A DNA stretch of 43,818 nucleotides from Anaerostipes sp. (lineage in GTDB: Bacteria > Bacillota > Clostridia > Lachnospirales > Lachnospiraceae). Shown here piece after piece: positions 41,161 through 43,818 of this stretch. The position numbers and the translations under genes were made by a program. The notes below the pieces were generated by a model that worked only from the letters and a program-made list of their open reading frames with translations, was not told where the DNA came from and did not search any database. The DNA lies in NCBI GenBank assembly GCA_028704435.1, contig JAQWFL010000021.1, positions 1 to 43,818 of the forward strand. The letters run 5' to 3'. How positions within the stretch are numbered: the first letter of the stretch is position 1; each line of letters starts with the position of its first letter.

Positions 41161-41331
41161 TTACTGAAAAAAACTAATTTGGTGCAGAGTATTAGAATGG
41201 CCTTGTGTATATTAGTTTTTGTTGGAGTTGCTTTTTTTGGATATAGAACTTATGTAGTGTATCAGGCCTATTTAGATGCAAAGGATACCATTATAATACA
41301 TGAAGATTCTAAAATTAAGGAGTTGCCATAG
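41161..41331 (+). pseudogene. Fragment of a small membrane protein
   Basis: The + strand is open through a hydrophobic segment (ALCILVFVGVAFFGYRTYVVY) followed by AYLDAKDTIIIHEDSKIKELP and a stop at 41329-41331. There is no ATG with a ribosome site; the first ATG is at 41197. It may be the C-terminal remnant of a lost gene, cut at the same junction as the neighbouring minus-strand remnant, or a 44-residue membrane peptide. Confidence 0.4.
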
Positions 41332-41372
41332 AAGTGAAGGGGAAAGAAAAGCAATAAAATATAAAGGAATCC

Positions 41373-41415
41373 AGAGGGGTATAGTTATCAAAGTAGATAA
41401 TTATGCCTCTTTTTT
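41373..41415 (+). terminator. Terminator downstream of the membrane fragment
   Basis: AGAGG...TATAGTTATC (41373-41389) pairs with GATAATTATG-CCTCT (41396-41410) with a 2-nt bulge, followed by T residues. Confidence 0.75.
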
Positions 41416-41466
41416 GATGTCATTTTCTCAATAAGAGAAGATGATATTTTTTTATTAATAAGGTTA

Positions 41467-41498
41467 TTGACACAAAACACATGTTAGATTAAACTAAC
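41467..41498 (+). promoter_or_regulatory. Promoter and dyad operator of the apbE gene
   Basis: TTGACA (41467-41472), 17 nt, TAAACT (41490-41495). The dyad GTTAG-ATTAAA-CTAAC (41483-41498) overlaps the -10 element. It loosely resembles DtxR/MntR/IdeR-type metal-repressor sites (TTAG...CTAA), which would make the unit iron- or manganese-responsive; this identity is a guess. Confidence 0.5.
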
Positions 41499-41533
41499 TA
41501 GGCGTATCAAAAATGAATGTTGAGAGGAAGCAG

Positions 41534-42586
41534 ATGAAGAATAGATGGAGAAAAATTATAATATTTGGGCTGCTGTGCATGTTAGCAGTCACTGGATGTA
41601 GTAAGACAAAGGCGAAAAATCAGACGAAAGAAAGTGATACAAAGACAGAATCATCAGATGACATTTTTGCAATGGATACCTATATGAGTTTAAAAGCGTA
41701 TGGCAGTCATGGGGAGAAAGCAATCAAAGCTGCAAAAAAAGAGATTCACCGACTGGATGCTCTTTGGTCTGTAGGGGAAAGTCAAAGTGAAATTACGAGA
41801 CTAAATAAAGAAAAGAAATTGAAAGTTTCTAAGGAGACAGTAGAGTTAGTTAAAGATTCAAAGAAGATATGGGAAGAAACCAATGGGGCTTTTGATTTGA
41901 CTGTATATCCATTGATGGAAGCATGGGGATTTACAACTCAGAAATATCGAATACCATCAGAGAAGGAAATTAAGAATTATTTAAAATTGAGTATAGGGAT
42001 GAACCGAGTTCAGGTAGACGAGACATCACAAACCATTACTTTGGATAAAAACGCTAAGATTGACCTTGGGGGAATTGCTAAGGGATATACCTCTTCACAA
42101 GTTGCTCAGATTTTCAAAAAAAATGGGGTGACTTCAGGGATGATGAGTCTTGGGGGCAATGTTCAAGTGATTGGAAAGAAACCAGATGGAAGTAGATGGA
42201 AAGTTGGAATTCAATCACCAAATGATTCCATGGATATGGTAGGAACTTACGAGGCAGAGGATGAAGGAGTCATTACATCAGGGGGGTATGAAAGATATTT
42301 TGAGAAAGACGGAAAAACATATCATCATATCTTAGATCCAGTTACTGGAAAACCTTCGGATTCAAATTTGATTTCTGTCACCATTATTAGCAGTGATGGA
42401 ACCAGTGCTGATATGCTGTCCACCACATTGTTTGTTTTAGGGAAGGATAAAGCAGTTTCATATTGGAAAAAACATCAAGATAAATTTCAGATGATTTTAG
42501 TGGATAAGAACAATAAAATATATGTAACTCAGGGGATAAAAGATAGATTTACATCAGATTATGATGTTGAGATTGTGGAAAGGTAG
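41534..42586 (+). CDS. apbE: FAD:protein FMN transferase lipoprotein
   Basis: A 350-residue ApbE that attaches FMN from FAD to Thr or Ser in target proteins outside the membrane. The signal peptide ends in the lipobox AVTGC (C22). Catalytic-core motifs are DIFAMDTYMSL near the N terminus, LDALWS, the FAD-binding DLGGIAKGYTSSQV, SLGGNVQVIG, HHILDPVTGKP and the metal-binding SSDGTSADMLSTTLFVLG. The start at 41534 follows AGAGGAAG. The gene for its evident substrate starts 13 nt after the stop, so enzyme and target are made together. Confidence 0.95.
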   Translation: MKNRWRKIIIFGLLCMLAVTGCSKTKAKNQTKESDTKTESSDDIFAMDTYMSLKAYGSHGEKAIKAAKKEIHRLDALWSVGESQSEITRLNKEKKLKVSKETVELVKDSKKIWEETNGAFDLTVYPLMEAWGFTTQKYRIPSEKEIKNYLKLSIGMNRVQVDETSQTITLDKNAKIDLGGIAKGYTSSQVAQIFKKNGVTSGMMSLGGNVQVIGKKPDGSRWKVGIQSPNDSMDMVGTYEAEDEGVITSGGYERYFEKDGKTYHHILDPVTGKPSDSNLISVTIISSDGTSADMLSTTLFVLGKDKAVSYWKKHQDKFQMILVDKNNKIYVTQGIKDRFTSDYDVEIVER

Positions 42587-42599
42587 GAAGTTATTTCAT

Positions 42600-43818
42600 A
42601 TGAGAATACTTGAAAAATTGATAAAAGTAAATATAATTCAGTTTGTTCCTGCTGTTTTTATTGCAAGTTTAGTAGTAAATAGTATGATATCCTATACTGC
42701 ACCAAAGACTGAGAAAATGACAGCAACACCTAAAAGTGTGCAGGCTGCAAATAGTACAGAAACAAAGAAAGTTTCCATGGGAAGTTTGGATTTAAGCAAA
42801 ATAAAAGATGGAATTTATGAAGGAGAAGGAAATGGATTTCGAGGGAAAGTAAAAGTTGCTGTCACTGTGAAAGCTCATAAGATGACTGCAATTAAAGTCT
42901 TAAGTACATCGGATGATACAGCTTATTTTAACAGGGCTTCTTCAGGAGTGATAAAGGCACTTTTAGCAAAGCAGACTCTTGCTATTGATGTAGTCAGTGG
43001 AGCAACCTATAGCTCCAAAGGGATTATTGCAGCGGTAAAAAATGCTTTGACTGGAGAGAAAGATACTTCATCTTCTGCAGGAGCAGGCTCTTCCTCAAAC
43101 AGTGCAGGAAAAGTTGGAAGTACAGACGAGTCAGGGAACTACAAAGATGGAACTTATACAGGATCTGCCCAGGGGTATCATGGACTTGTGAGTGTTTCAG
43201 TTACCATTAAGAATAATAAAATCAAAGGTATTAAGATATTAAAAAATTATGATGATGCAGCTTATTTCAATCGTGCCAAGGGAACGTTGATTCCGTTGAT
43301 GTTAAAGAAACAAACTACTAACGTGGATGCAGTTTCAGGAGCAACCTATAGTTCCAATGGAATTATTAAGGCAGTTCGTGCCGCGTTAAAGAAGGCATCA
43401 GTGAAGAAATCAAATAGCAGTAGTGGCTCCAATGATAGTTCAAGTAATAACAGTAAGCCAAACAGCAGTACAAGTTCAAAGCCAGAAGGAGTGGCGGGAA
43501 CTTACAAAGATGGAACTTATGAGGGTTCAGGGACTGGTTTTCGAGGAAATGTAAAGGTAGTAGTAACAATTAAAGGTGGTGTCATTTCTCAGATTAAAGT
43601 AGTAGAAGAAAAGGATGATGCTGCGTATTTTAACAAAGCACGTGGAGTGATTGCCTTTATTTTAAAGAGTCAAAATACAAAAGTAGATGTTGTTTCAGGA
43701 GCAACCTACAGTTCCAATGGGATTATTAAAGCTGTGGAAAATGCGTTGAAGAAAGCTTTAGTTTCTGGGGATACTTCTTCGGGGGACAATACAAATGATG
43801 AGAGTACAGATGATACAA
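42600..43818 (+). CDS. Multidomain FMN-binding surface protein (partial, runs off the window)
   Basis: At least 406 residues, with no stop before the window end. Residues 8-32 form a membrane anchor or signal (VNIIQFVPAVFIASLVV). Three FMN-binding domains follow, each starting K-DG-Y-G and ending in the flavinylation motif SGATYSS. The Thr to be modified are T136, T249 and T369. Each domain has a DD(A/T)AYFN(R/K)A segment. Domains are joined by Ser/Asn-rich linkers, as in exported proteins. It is the probable substrate of the adjacent ApbE, carrying three or more covalent FMN for extracellular or membrane electron transfer. AGGAAG precedes the ATG. Confidence 0.92.
   Translation, partial: MRILEKLIKVNIIQFVPAVFIASLVVNSMISYTAPKTEKMTATPKSVQAANSTETKKVSMGSLDLSKIKDGIYEGEGNGFRGKVKVAVTVKAHKMTAIKVLSTSDDTAYFNRASSGVIKALLAKQTLAIDVVSGATYSSKGIIAAVKNALTGEKDTSSSAGAGSSSNSAGKVGSTDESGNYKDGTYTGSAQGYHGLVSVSVTIKNNKIKGIKILKNYDDAAYFNRAKGTLIPLMLKKQTTNVDAVSGATYSSNGIIKAVRAALKKASVKKSNSSSGSNDSSSNNSKPNSSTSSKPEGVAGTYKDGTYEGSGTGFRGNVKVVVTIKGGVISQIKVVEEKDDAAYFNKARGVIAFILKSQNTKVDVVSGATYSSNGIIKAVENALKKALVSGDTSSGDNTNDESTDDT

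Overview
The window is about 43.8 kb of low-GC, Gram-positive DNA. It most resembles an anaerobic clostridium of the Lachnospiraceae type. Grounds for this are strong AGGAGG ribosome sites, a large SRP RNA with an Alu domain, a YhaO/YhaN pair, an EFR1-type flavodoxin-ferredoxin, a rubredoxin-glutamate synthase fusion, families that look like DUF6323/DUF6179/DUF6128/DUF951/DUF3169, and an ApbE/FMN-binding pair. I cannot name the species. Most of the window is conserved chromosome on the + strand, with a few minus-strand genes and two small remodelled patches. Family names are recognised by eye; no database search was run.

Layout. 1-123: 3' end (domains V and VI) of a group II intron. 150-2836: Zn/Cd/Pb-exporting P-type ATPase under an ArsR/SmtB-type operator. 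2882-8246: degenerate FAD-oxidoreductase relative, YqeY, two isochorismatase-family hydrolases (one nicotinamidase-like), a Cys-rich protein, NadA, EFR1 protein and EcsC protein. 8271-10769: short accessory genes (helix-hairpin-helix protein, sugar acetyltransferase, VOC protein, truncated GNAT, SRPBCC protein, unknown helical protein). 10787-12187 (minus): rubredoxin-glutamate synthase. 12298-13350: XRE regulator with membrane partner and repeated palindromic operators. 13428-16936: tatD, ksgA, a minus-strand DUF6128-like gene, tadA and the SRP RNA. 17022-28796: flavodoxin-fold reductase, small alarmone synthetase, unknown Arg-tailed protein, large secreted protein with a C39-like tail, YhaO/YhaN pair, class A PBP, dicarboxylate symporter and MATE pump. 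28909-29934: DUF6323/DUF6179-like pair. 29977-31234: DAHP synthase behind an aromatic leader peptide and attenuator. 31247-36567: pth, mfd and a PpiC-type lipoprotein. 36708-39338: ECF S component, amidohydrolase, DUF951, then rpsF-ssb-rpsR. 39383-41415: isolated consensus promoter with possible sRNA, an Rpn-family nuclease and a decayed locus. 41467-43818: ApbE flavin transferase lipoprotein and a multi-FMN protein that runs off the end.

Main points. The best regulatory find is at 29977-30196. A 28-codon leader ORF has 8 aromatic codons in a run of 10, a terminator follows, and a competing antiterminator can be drawn. It precedes a DAHP synthase whose N-terminal domain suggests feedback inhibition as well, so the first aromatic-pathway step appears controlled at both levels. 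The best metabolic find is at the right edge: ApbE directly followed by a surface protein with at least three tandem FMN-binding domains, each with an SGAT flavinylation motif. This suggests an extracellular, multi-flavin electron carrier. Other points are the repeated operators before the XRE/membrane pair, a consensus promoter driving a possible short RNA before the Rpn gene, two gene remnants meeting near 41160, and a flavoprotein relative that has lost its Rossmann glycines.
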